A stretch of DNA of 15,353 bases from DATJBC01 sp035515515 (GTDB lineage Bacteria > Actinomycetota > Acidimicrobiia > Acidimicrobiales > UBA8190). Below the pieces are notes generated by a model, which did no database searches, was not told the DNA's origin, and saw only the letters and a list, made by a program, of their open reading frames with translations. This document shows, one piece after another, positions 9,101-15,340 of this stretch; the first letter of the stretch is position 1, and each line of letters begins with the position of its first letter. The position numbers and the translations under genes are program-made. The DNA is taken from the NCBI GenBank assembly GCA_035515515.1, contig DATJBC010000324.1, forward strand, positions 1-15,353, written 5' to 3'.

Positions 9101-9632
9101 GCACCAGGGTGGCACCCTCGCCACAGGCGAGGTCGGCCTCGATGCGCTCGCCCAGGGCGTCGACGTGGGCGGCCTCGAGCCGGGCGCGCTGGGCCGCGGC
9201 GAACGGCACGTCCAGGCCGGCGAGCGCGCCGCCGCGCCACAGCGCCAGCGCCTCGTAGAGCAGCCGCCGGGCCTCCTCGTGGTCGCCGGCCCGGCGCGCC
9301 CCGCGGGCGGCGTCCACCAGCGCGCTGAAGCGCGTGGCGTCGACGTCGTCGTCGGCCAGCGCCAGGGTGTAGCCGCCGTCCGACCACACGAGTGCGCCGC
9401 CGGCCGATCCCAGGGAACGGCGCAACCGGTAGACGAGGGTCTGGAGGCTGCCCGTGGGATTGCGGGGGAGCGCCTCACCCCACAGGTCGTCCACCAGGCG
9501 GTCCCGCGACAGCGGCCGCCCCGGGTCGAGGGCCAGACGCGCCAGCAGGGCACGCTCCAGCGTCCCCGCGAGCTCCACGTCGGCCCCGTCGCAGCGGACG
9601 GTGACCGGCCCGAGCAGGCCGACCCCGATCAC
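6150..9632 (-). CDS. SARP/AfsR-like regulator with decayed cyclase domain and NB-ARC-type ATPase
   Basis: A regulator of about 1160 residues. An OmpR-like winged helix (about 3-95, with SRDRLVDDLWGE) and a BTAD helical domain (about 98-240) mark it as a SARP-family DNA-binding protein. Next comes a class III cyclase-homology domain (about 268-431): MTDVASRAGPWE retains the first metal Asp and GWDGRS a second, but the usual catalytic Asn and Arg of the VNLAAR motif are His and Leu here (GEVLHEAAALA), so it is probably non-catalytic and may bind a ligand. A STAND/NB-ARC ATPase follows, with P-loop GVGGVGKT (481-488), Walker B VLVLDN (551-556) and GLPLAIELAA (646-655); the rest is helical and probably TPR-like. 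GTG 9632 is chosen for the strong GGGGAGG four bases upstream and because it leaves the normal SARP N-terminus; ATG 9662 is possible. It diverges from the oxygenase operon, its most likely target. Confidence 0.9.
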   Translation of the reverse strand: MIGVGLLGPVTVRCDGADVELAGTLERALLARLALDPGRPLSRDRLVDDLWGEALPRNPTGSLQTLVYRLRRSLGSAGGALVWSDGGYTLALADDDVDATRFSALVDAARGARRAGDHEEARRLLYEALALWRGGALAGLDVPFAAAQRARLEAAHVDALGERIEADLACGEGATLVPELQGLVDEHPLEERLWGQLMLAQYRAGSQAAALRTYETLRRRLADELGVEPEPQIRALERAILAHDPLLDAARATPGAPAPLADRDGRAAVLMTDVASRAGPWEGRPRGATGELAHIDAVVTRVVREHGGRPCGGWDGRSCTLFDSPSDAAAAALAVQRTLAAERSVPKRATAVVVALHVGDVHVRAGTAFGEVLHEAAALARSGHGGQIVVSEPGAALVREGLPPECELLDLGHWRLPDLAPLAHVSELHHQDLGPAFMSLRVGRPGSGSLPVPANAFVGRGAELAVVAALLGARSLVTLTGVGGVGKTRLALEAARRLPPAPGGAWFCDLSSAHHAHEVVEAVAAALALQAASVEDLRRLVTDWLVFTPAVLVLDNCEHLAPAVAALLEEVARAEPAATILATSRCALGVAGEQVVRVDPFGPGTGGEGGPDPGTALLVDRARAAGAAVDDDGDPALRAIVDCVDGLPLAIELAARRLAAMSASDLAERLARSLDLLAAPQRAGHRHGTLTSTIDWSFAQLAPPSQALFAALSALSGPWTLDAAEAVGTAVSLSPVETSGIVADLWDQSLVTTTGATPGRARYQMLATVRMYAARTLEQSGHGAAVAAAHAAHYARLAQEQALSPYGPGEAAALTDFDEQFDNVRRAFRWCLDTRHLDLGGALLRAVVDELVVRERIEVGRWATEALAALGPADHPLRATALAMTANTAMVEGRMADAEELARRSLGAEPPTEGDRLWPARNVLVFAAAAAGRLDEADALLDEMEGLAQARFPMPRAVALFDRALLASFAKDRATGQEAARRLLELATACQSATLRAMGLVSIGRTFDDDDDPAPAMAALDEAVALAVSGRCNLVANQAQRTLLELQSRGGDRRGSLPALKRLLEEFQRSGDVSQQLQTLVSALDPLVQAGALDTAAVLCAGLARTPLGTAVQCRRARDAAQGRLAPEDFAACTERGTDMTPGSLVRWATAHLDPLVSVR

Positions 9633-9858
9633 CTCGCCTCCCCTGGTCACCCCCGGGCCCATGGTACGGGACGCCTGCTCGGGTTGCCCGGGGCGACACG
9701 GTCCCGTCACCCACGCCCCCGTCAACGCCCGGTGTCCGTCGGGCGCAGGCGTCGTGGCGGCCACGGCGTGAGTGATTTGTCAGGGCGCCTCGGCATCAAT
9801 GGGCCAGTCGGTCGGAGTCGGGTGGGGACAGTGGAGGCCGTCCCTCTGGAGATCACGG
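9633..9858. promoter_or_regulatory. Divergent control region of regulator and oxygenase operon
   Basis: This 226-bp gap separates the start codons of the SARP-like regulator (-) and the DUF2236 oxygenase (+), so both promoters must lie here. GTCGG occurs three times at 9807-9821, with steps of 4 and 6 bp. SARP proteins are known to bind short direct repeats near the -35 region, but those are usually heptamers spaced 11 bp apart, so the match is weak. TTGTCA at 9777-9782 is a possible -35 with no convincing -10. GGAG at 9848-9851 is the ribosome binding site of the oxygenase gene, and GGGGAGG on the minus strand serves the regulator. Confidence 0.5.
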
Positions 9859-11202
9859 GTGGTGCCCCTGAACGCCCCTCACGAAGACGACCCGGTTCCC
9901 TCAGCCGCATCCCAGGGAGGCGCGCCGATCCCCGGTGACCGGCTCGACGCGCTGCGCCTGGCGGGCGACGAGCCCGCCGACGCCGCGGTGGCCGCCCTGG
10001 TGGCGGGGGCCGCGCCCGACGAGGTGCGCGCCCGGCTGCGCGCCCTCGTATCGGACCTGCGCGGCCTCCACGCCGTCCCGGAGGTACGCGCCTGGGTCGA
10101 CGAGGTCGTGCCCCGGCCCACGTGGGTGGACGGGCGCCTGGTCCGAGACGGCCAGGGCGTGTTCAACCGGTGGAGCCTCGACATCGTCACCGCCTTGTTC
10201 TGCGCCTCGCTCCCCTTCGCCTACGCCGCGGCCCAGGGCGTCGAGGTGCTGGAGCAGGTGTCGCAGCTGGCCGAGCACGGGACCGTGGCCCGGCGCATCG
10301 CCGAGACCGGCCAGATGCTCGTGGACATCAGTCGTCCCGGGGGGCTGGACGACACTGGCGTCGGCTACCGGGTCCTGCGCATGGTGCGCCTCCTCCACGG
10401 CGCCATCCGGGCCACGCTGCTCGCCCCCGGAGCGGTGCCCGGCGTGGGGCCCGCCTGGGACGTCGCCCACCTCGGCGTCCCCGTCAACCAGGAGGACCTG
10501 CTGGGGACGCTCCTCAGCTTCACGACCGTGGTGTTCCGCGCCCTGGACCGCATGGGCATCGCCCTCACGCCCGCCCAGCGAGGCGCCTACCTGCAGCTGT
10601 GGGGCCTCGTCGGGCACCTGCTCGGCATCACCACGGCGGGCGACATCCTCGACGACGCGCGCGCCGAGGAGCTCACCGACGCCATCGCGCACCGGCTGCA
10701 GGCGCCCTCGGCGGCGGGCCGTCACCTCATGGGCATCTTGATGTCGGAGATGGAGCTGTCCATGCCATGGGGGCTGGGCAAGCTCCCGCGCACGCTGGTC
10801 CGGTACCTGCTGGGCGCGGACGTGTCCGACATGCTGGGCGTGGCCCCACGCGCGCCGTGGTGGCCCGTGCTGGGCGCCCTGGCCCGTGCCAATCGTGCGG
10901 TGGGGGGGCTGCCGGGCGGGACCCGTGTCCTGCAGGCGCCCTCGCGGATGGTGGGCAGGGCGATGATCCGCCTGTGGATCGACCGGACCATCGTCGGCGC
11001 CACCACCACGCCGCTGCGCCTCGATCCCGCCCTGCTGCGCGCCTGGGGCGTGGGCAGCGCACCCACGCAGCACACCCTCGGGCTCCGGGGCCGGCTCCGG
11101 CGCCGGCGGGCCCAGGCCCGACGACGGCGCCTGGTGGCCCGGGGCGCCCCCGTGGCCGCCGAGGCGGCCCCCACCGCGGGCGCCCCGCCGGACGGGCGCT
11201 AG
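9859..11202 (+). CDS. MpaB/Lcp-like putative oxygenase (DUF2236 family)
   Basis: A 447-residue protein of the DUF2236 group, which includes the fungal oxygenase MpaB and the bacterial rubber oxygenase Lcp, a b-type haem enzyme cleaving polyisoprene double bonds. Signatures are a mainly helical core, RLLHGAIR (177-184), whose His180 matches the conserved position of the Lcp haem-ligand His, and GVPVNQEDLLGTLLSF (206-221) followed by LQLWGLVGHLLGI (246-258), typical of the family. It has no secretion signal I can see, unlike secreted Lcp, so it probably acts inside the cell. The last 40 residues are strongly basic and Ala/Pro-rich (RGRLRRRRAQARRRR). GTG 9859 is chosen because GGAG lies seven bases upstream; GTG 9862 is next to it, and the frame is open back to 9772. 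It is the first gene of the run divergent from the SARP-like regulator. The substrate is unknown. Confidence 0.82.
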   Translation: MVPLNAPHEDDPVPSAASQGGAPIPGDRLDALRLAGDEPADAAVAALVAGAAPDEVRARLRALVSDLRGLHAVPEVRAWVDEVVPRPTWVDGRLVRDGQGVFNRWSLDIVTALFCASLPFAYAAAQGVEVLEQVSQLAEHGTVARRIAETGQMLVDISRPGGLDDTGVGYRVLRMVRLLHGAIRATLLAPGAVPGVGPAWDVAHLGVPVNQEDLLGTLLSFTTVVFRALDRMGIALTPAQRGAYLQLWGLVGHLLGITTAGDILDDARAEELTDAIAHRLQAPSAAGRHLMGILMSEMELSMPWGLGKLPRTLVRYLLGADVSDMLGVAPRAPWWPVLGALARANRAVGGLPGGTRVLQAPSRMVGRAMIRLWIDRTIVGATTTPLRLDPALLRAWGVGSAPTQHTLGLRGRLRRRRAQARRRRLVARGAPVAAEAAPTAGAPPDGR

Positions 11203-11204
11203 CC

Positions 11205-12467
11205 GTGGTCGCCCCCCGACTGCACATCGGCGCCTGGGGCCGCCGACGCGACCGGGAGCGGGTGGCGCGCCACGCCGGCGACCTGCCCGCCAGCGGCCGG
11301 GGGCCGCGTGCCGCGCCCATCACCGGCCCCATCACCCGCGCCGATGTCGGCAAGATCGCCAGCTCCGGCTTCCCGCTGTGGGAGTCGATCGAGACCATGC
11401 AGCTGCGCAACCGCCGCATCACCTTCGCCTACGGCGACCTCTCGCACCAGCTGGCCGCCGTGCTGGCCGGCAGCCAGGACCGGGCCACGTGGGACGCCAA
11501 CTGGTGCACGTTCGCCACGTGGTCGAGCCGCACCATCGGGACCTGCATCGACGCCGAGCCCGAGCACGGCCTCATCCAGCACACGGTGCGCACGCTTCCC
11601 TCGTGGCTGCGCCACGGGCTCTCGAGCCTGGCGGAGCGCCTCCTGCGCCGAGGCCACGGCGCCATCTACCGCACCCTGGCCGTGGGCAACCGCCTGGTGT
11701 TCCTGGAGGTGGCCACGGCGGCGAGCAGCTTCGTGGCGTGCTTCGGCGGCGCGGACGCGAGCGGTCCCGGGGACTTCGAGCGCTACTGGGCCGAGATGCG
11801 GCGCTTCCTCGGGGGCCTGCGGCACCTCGACCCCAGCTGGGTGGCCACGCCCGCGCCCGACCCGTCGATCCTCGAGGCGGGCATGCGGGCCTACTTCGAC
11901 GCCCTGGGCGAGGACGACGCCAAGGCCAAGGCCGAGCTCGTGCTGTTGGGCAACCTGCTGGTGGGCGCCTACGAGCAGACCCGGGTGGACACCTACCTGC
12001 GGGCCACGCTGTCGGTCGACACCGAGGGACAGCTCGACGACCTCGTCCGGGGGCGGCCCCGCGGGCCCGCCGCCGCCGTCAAGGAGGCGCTCCTGGCCCC
12101 GGCGTCCGCCCTCTACGCCCGCTTCTCGACCCGCTTCTTCCTGGTCCTCGAGGTGCCCGTCCCCGGCGGGACGGTCGACCTGCACGTGGGCCGTCCCGTG
12201 CCCCCGCTGGGGTCGGACGACCGCCTCCGGTTCCCCACCGTGCTCCAGCACATCGAGAGCCCCGAACTCCAGGCGGTGCTCACCCGCTACGACCTGTCGG
12301 AGCGCCGGGACGCCCGCACCCGGGCGACGGACTGGGCGCGCTTTTCCGACCGGATGAACTACATCACCGCGCTGTTCCGCTCCCGCCAGCGCGACCCCGA
12401 GCTCTTCACCGACCCGTGGACGCCGGCGGAGGCGGATTGCCTGGCGCTCGGGCGCCTGCCCCCGTGA
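11205..12467 (+). CDS. Conserved-looking protein of unknown family, coupled to the oxygenase
   Basis: A 420-residue protein I do not recognise. It starts at a GTG only 2 bp after the oxygenase stop, and its own stop overlaps the next gene by 4 bp, so co-translation is very likely. It opens with a basic, Arg-rich stretch (about 1-38). The main body has a Trp-rich segment with NWCTFATWSSRTIGTCID (99-116), a long helical stretch with acidic and Tyr/Arg residues (GAYEQTRVDTYLRATLSVDT, 254-273) and a FSTRFFLVLEVPVP strand-like segment (307-320). It ends in WARFSDRMNYITALFRSRQRDP (about 377-398). There is no signal peptide, P-loop or cofactor motif that I can name. Its reading frame, codon use and position support a real gene. 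It may be a partner, maturation factor or second enzyme for the oxygenase; that is inference. Confidence 0.8.
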   Translation: MVAPRLHIGAWGRRRDRERVARHAGDLPASGRGPRAAPITGPITRADVGKIASSGFPLWESIETMQLRNRRITFAYGDLSHQLAAVLAGSQDRATWDANWCTFATWSSRTIGTCIDAEPEHGLIQHTVRTLPSWLRHGLSSLAERLLRRGHGAIYRTLAVGNRLVFLEVATAASSFVACFGGADASGPGDFERYWAEMRRFLGGLRHLDPSWVATPAPDPSILEAGMRAYFDALGEDDAKAKAELVLLGNLLVGAYEQTRVDTYLRATLSVDTEGQLDDLVRGRPRGPAAAVKEALLAPASALYARFSTRFFLVLEVPVPGGTVDLHVGRPVPPLGSDDRLRFPTVLQHIESPELQAVLTRYDLSERRDARTRATDWARFSDRMNYITALFRSRQRDPELFTDPWTPAEADCLALGRLPP

Positions 12468-12955
12468 CCGGCGGCCCACGGGGCCGCCGCGGGCGCCCAC
12501 CAGCGCCGTGTGAGTCGGCGGTGAGTCGCCGGGCCGACGATGCCGTGGTGGGGAGCGCATCCTCGGTCCTGCTCGTCGGCGTCCAGGCCATGCCCGGTGA
12601 CGCCCTGGTCGGCGAGCTCCTCCTGGCCGGGCCGCTGTGGAAGGCGGGCGAGATCACCGTGTGGAGCTCGGGCCGCCGCCTGGCGGCGGTGGAGCCGGTG
12701 CTTGCGGACCTGCTCACGTCCGGGACGCTGTGGAGCTGCGCGGTCCTGCGCGAGGTCCCCCAACCGAGCCAGCGCTGGATCGCCACCCTGTGGCACCGGG
12801 CACTGGTGGTGGAGTCGGGCCTCGACGGATCGCTGTCGGAGGCGCGGTGGTCACAGACGCGGCCCTGGCTCGAGAAGCCCGGTGTCCCCACGCTGAGCGT
12901 CCTGCGCCCGTCCTCGCACGCCGAGCCGGGCCCGTCGTCGCGGAAGGTGGGCTGA
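12464..12955 (+). CDS. Hypothetical protein, 163 residues
   Basis: An unrecognised small protein. The GTG at 12464 overlaps the preceding stop as GTGA, the same coupling seen elsewhere in this window. An internal GTG at 12521 would drop 19 Arg/Pro-rich residues and is a real alternative, because that leading part looks non-conserved. The core begins SVLLVGVQAMPGDALVGELL and has an alternating hydrophobic pattern with several Trp (LWKAGEITVWSSGRRL; SQRWIATLWHRALVVESG; RWSQTRPWLEKPGVP), suggesting a small globular alpha/beta domain. The C-terminus is Ser/Pro-rich. No signal peptide or membrane segment is evident. Its stop is 2 bp before the next start. Function cannot be assigned. Confidence 0.62.
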   Translation: MTGGPRGRRGRPPAPCESAVSRRADDAVVGSASSVLLVGVQAMPGDALVGELLLAGPLWKAGEITVWSSGRRLAAVEPVLADLLTSGTLWSCAVLREVPQPSQRWIATLWHRALVVESGLDGSLSEARWSQTRPWLEKPGVPTLSVLRPSSHAEPGPSSRKVG

Positions 12956-12957
12956 CG

Positions 12958-13203
12958 ATGCCGGAATCGGCGGCGGACACCTCGAGGCGCCGGGCCGAGC
13001 AGCTCGACCGCGAGAACCGGGCCCTGGCCCGGGCCGTGGCCCTCATCCGCGGGCGCCGGGCCCATCTGACGTCGGAGTGCGACGTGCTGCGGGCCAACAT
13101 CGAGGTCGTCAACCGGGCGATCGCCGATCTGCAGGCCCCGCCACGTCCAAGCAGTCGCCGGAGCGCTCCCTCGTACTGCCGCGTGCGGCGCGGTGGCACC
13201 TGA
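12958..13203 (+). CDS. Small coiled-coil protein, 81 residues
   Basis: A short protein with an ATG 2 bp after the previous stop and GGTGG in the preceding coding end as a plausible ribosome binding site. Residues about 8-63 are highly charged and helical, with Leu, Val and Ile at roughly heptad spacing (RRRAEQLDRENRALARAVAL, then ECDVLRANIEVVNRAIADL), typical of a coiled coil or a small dimerisation helix. The last 18 residues are Ser/Arg-rich and probably disordered. No enzyme motif is present. Its size and linkage suggest a small structural or regulatory partner of the upstream gene products. The gene call rests on frame, coupling and helix pattern, without a family match. Confidence 0.6.
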   Translation: MPESAADTSRRRAEQLDRENRALARAVALIRGRRAHLTSECDVLRANIEVVNRAIADLQAPPRPSSRRSAPSYCRVRRGGT

Positions 13204-13218
13204 GCGTGTGCCGGCGAC

Positions 13219-13239
13219 GGGCGGGCACGGTGCCCGTCC
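13219..13239. promoter_or_regulatory. Near-perfect 21-bp palindrome between two genes
   Basis: Centred on G13229, ten bases on each side pair with one G-T wobble; the core is GGGCAC-G-GTGCCC. An alternative hairpin pairs GACGGGC (13216-13222) with GCCCGTC (13232-13238). It lies 16 bp after the stop of the coiled-coil gene and 27 bp before the start of the membrane-protein gene. It could be a transcription terminator lacking a T-tract, an operator for the downstream gene, or both. Confidence 0.45.
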
Positions 13240-13266
13240 ACGCCCGACACGATGGGAGGTGGGACG

Positions 13267-13686
13267 GTGGGGATCTTCTTCGAGCGAGCCGGTGCTGCAT
13301 CGGCGTTGGTGCCGATCCTGGAGCACGCCTACGCCCAGCCGCCGCCGCCCGACGCCGATGCGACGGCTGCTGCCGTGCACCAGCACCTCGCCGACTTCAA
13401 CCCGGTCGTGGCCGCCGTGCGGAGCGCGGTCGTGTCCGAACCACCAGCCGACCCGGGGGCACAGGCGCAGCAGGCCGCGCAGGCGGCCGCCAACGCACTG
13501 CTCGGTGGGGCGACCCTCAACACCGGGCGGTTCCTCGTGGCAGCCGCCATCTTCCTGGCACTGCTCGGGACGGCCATCGGCTGTGACGCCTCTGGCCTGA
13601 CATCGTCGACGACGGCCATCTACAGCCTCGTGTCGAGCATCTTCGGTGTCATCGTCGGCGTCCTCGGAGGGGAGAACACGTCGTAG
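13267..13686 (+). CDS. Small membrane protein with two C-terminal hydrophobic segments
   Basis: A 139-residue protein of no family I recognise. GTG 13267 is chosen because GGGAGG (13254-13259) lies seven bases before it; ATG 13252 in the same frame would place that Shine-Dalgarno inside the gene. The first 80 residues are soluble, with a Pro-rich patch (QPPPPDADAT, 24-33) and an Ala/Gln helix (GAQAQQAAQAAANALL, 64-79). Two hydrophobic stretches follow at about 87-105 (FLVAAAIFLALLGTAIG) and 115-134 (TAIYSLVSSIFGVIVGVLGG), with a single Cys in the short loop between them, giving a probable hairpin in the cytoplasmic membrane. The palindrome upstream separates it somewhat from the oxygenase operon, so it may have its own transcript. 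The function is unknown. Confidence 0.7.
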   Translation: MGIFFERAGAASALVPILEHAYAQPPPPDADATAAAVHQHLADFNPVVAAVRSAVVSEPPADPGAQAQQAAQAAANALLGGATLNTGRFLVAAAIFLALLGTAIGCDASGLTSSTTAIYSLVSSIFGVIVGVLGGENTS

Positions 13687-13732
13687 CGGTGCCCGCGGTG
13701 GGGGCGGGCGGCCCCTGGCCATGCTGTGAAAT

Positions 13733-13746
13733 GCTCCCCGGGGGGC
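13733..13746. promoter_or_regulatory. CCCCGGGG-centred palindrome before the sulfatase
   Basis: The 93-bp gap between the membrane-protein and sulfatase genes has a loopless imperfect palindrome, GCTCCCCGGGGGGC, with CCCCGGGG (13736-13743) at its core. It is a possible operator about 35 bp before the sulfatase start. I could not identify a convincing -35/-10 pair here. In such GC-rich DNA the motif may be chance. Confidence 0.25.
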
Positions 13747-13779
13747 GCGGTTCCTCGAGACGATTCCCAGGGGGCAGGC

Positions 13780-15291
13780 ATGGATTCCATCGTGGGAGAG
13801 GTGACGGCGCCGGCGCCGAACCGGGAGCCGCGCTTCGTCGTCGCCGCCCGGGAGCAGCTGGCCGCCGCCAAGCTGGCCGCCTTCGGGGCGGCCGGGCGCC
13901 GCCCGAACGTCCTCGTGATCCTCATGGACGACGTGGGATGGGGGGACTTCGGCTGCTACGGGGGAGGCGTGGCCGTGGGCGCGCCCACGCCCCACATCGA
14001 CCGGCTCGCCCGCCAGGGGCTGGTCCTCACCTCGTGCTACAGCGAGCCGTCGTGCACCCCCACACGGGCATCGATCATGACCGGGCGCCTGCCGATGCGC
14101 CACGGGCTGCTCGTGCCCCCCATGTACGGCATGCCCGGCGGCCTCGCCGGGGAGGTCACGCTGCCGAGCGTGTTGTCGGAGGCGGGGTACGTGACCCAGG
14201 CCGTGGGGAAGTGGCACATGGGCGAGAACACCGAGAGCCAGCCCCAGAACGCCGGGTTCGACGACTTCTACGGCTTCCTCTCGGTCAGTGACATGTACAC
14301 CGAGTGGCGGGACCCGTACTTCTTCCCCGAGGTCGTCTACAGCGAGAGCCGCACGGAATGGGTGCGGAACATGCCCTTCAGCAAGTGCTTCGTGCACGCC
14401 GAGCGCGGCGGGCGGTTCGAGGAGGTCGAGGAGGTGACCATCCCCGTCCTGTCGCTGCTCGACGACAAGTGGTGCGCGTACTCGGAGGCGTTCATCGAGC
14501 GCATGGGCCAGGACGGCCGGCCGTGGTTCCTCTATCACTGCACCCGGGGGGCGCACTTCGACAACTACCCCCACCCCGACTTCCTGGGCCGCTCCCCGGC
14601 CCGCCACCCCTACAAGGACGCCATCCTCGAGCTCGACGCCATCTGCGGGCGCCTCGTCGCCGCGCTCGAGCGCTCGGGGCAGCTCGAGGACACGATGGTG
14701 GTGATCACGTCGGACAACGGCCCGGAGATGGAGACGTGGCCCGACTCCGCCTTCACCCCCTTCCGCTGCGCCAAGGGGTCGACCTGGGAGGGCGGTGTGC
14801 GGGTGCCCGCCGTGGTGTCGTGGCCCGGCATGGTGGAGCCGGGCCGGGTGAGCGACGGGATCGTCCACCTCCTCGACCTGTTCGCCACGTGCCTGACGCT
14901 GGCGGGGGCCGAGGACCGGACCCCCGTCGACCGCTACATCGACGCGGTGGACCAGGCCTCGTTCCTCCTGGCGTCCGGTGACGAGGACGAGGTCGTCTCC
15001 AACCGCAAGTTCCAGCACTACTGGCTGACCGCCCAGTACTCGGCCCTGCGGGTGGGCGAGTACAAGTACCTCACCACCTCGATCACCGACGACGACACCG
15101 ACGTCCACAACCCGGGAGGGTTCACCGGCTCGGTGCAGCGCTACGGGTACGGCCGGCTCTACAACCTCTACCTCGACCCCAAGGAGACGCGGTCGTACAT
15201 GATCCGCAAGCTCGTGTACATCGACGCCATCCTGGCCGAGATCGCCCGGCACCAGCGGACGTTCCGGGAGTGGCCGAACAAGCCGGTGTGA
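13780..15291 (+). CDS. Formylglycine-dependent sulfatase (arylsulfatase family)
   Basis: A 503-residue type I sulfatase that would hydrolyse a sulfate ester. Cys92 in CTPTRASIMTG is the CxPxR cysteine converted to formylglycine by a separate enzyme, which must be encoded elsewhere. Metal ligands are Asp50-Asp51 in LMDDVGWGD and Asp312-Asn313 in SDNGPE. Other active-site residues are Arg96, Lys144 and His146 in GKWHMGE, His253 in YHCTRGAHF and Lys333 in AKGSTWEGGVRVP. All of the core set is present and the length is normal. The first 40 residues are polar and Ala-rich with no hydrophobic signal peptide, so it appears cytoplasmic unless it is exported another way. ATG 13780 is preceded by AGGGGG at 13769-13774; the frame is open from 13726, but that adds no signal either. 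The substrate is unknown. Confidence 0.93.
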   Translation: MDSIVGEVTAPAPNREPRFVVAAREQLAAAKLAAFGAAGRRPNVLVILMDDVGWGDFGCYGGGVAVGAPTPHIDRLARQGLVLTSCYSEPSCTPTRASIMTGRLPMRHGLLVPPMYGMPGGLAGEVTLPSVLSEAGYVTQAVGKWHMGENTESQPQNAGFDDFYGFLSVSDMYTEWRDPYFFPEVVYSESRTEWVRNMPFSKCFVHAERGGRFEEVEEVTIPVLSLLDDKWCAYSEAFIERMGQDGRPWFLYHCTRGAHFDNYPHPDFLGRSPARHPYKDAILELDAICGRLVAALERSGQLEDTMVVITSDNGPEMETWPDSAFTPFRCAKGSTWEGGVRVPAVVSWPGMVEPGRVSDGIVHLLDLFATCLTLAGAEDRTPVDRYIDAVDQASFLLASGDEDEVVSNRKFQHYWLTAQYSALRVGEYKYLTTSITDDDTDVHNPGGFTGSVQRYGYGRLYNLYLDPKETRSYMIRKLVYIDAILAEIARHQRTFREWPNKPV

Positions 15292-15318
15292 GCCCTCCGC
15301 GCTTCCGGCTGCCCGCGG

Positions 15319-15340
15319 GCTCCGGGCGCGGGCCCGGGGT
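15319..15340 (+). terminator. Candidate GC-rich terminator hairpin after the sulfatase
   Basis: CCGGGC (15322-15327) and GCCCGG (15332-15337) pair perfectly across a GCGG loop, and the stem extends to nine pairs with two G-T wobbles. It starts 27 bp after the sulfatase stop. No T-tract follows, but T-less hairpins are commonly proposed as terminators in high-GC actinobacteria. Two further palindromes (15311-15320 and 15341-15352) surround it. Confidence 0.35.

Noticed and set aside
9772..9858. N-terminal extension of the oxygenase from GTG 9772 or ATG 9799
   Set aside because: Neither has a good ribosome binding site and the added residues do not look like a signal peptide or a family N-terminus; GTG 9859 has GGAG at ideal spacing.
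5865..9938. A 1357-residue open frame on the + strand
   Set aside because: It lies opposite the SARP-like regulator, whose domains are unmistakable. The translation is low-complexity (Gly, Arg, His, Pro) and matches no family; it is the usual open antisense frame of very GC-rich genes.
10122..11204. Upstream extension of the frame encoding the 420-residue protein
   Set aside because: It overlaps the oxygenase gene out of frame, and the translation there is Arg/Pro/Gly-rich junk. The real start is the GTG at 11205 right after the oxygenase stop.
12406..15252. A 948-residue open frame on the - strand opposite the sulfatase and small genes
   Set aside because: It crosses several genes and intergenic gaps, is Gly/Val/Arg-rich without motifs, and is explained by codon bias of the + strand genes.
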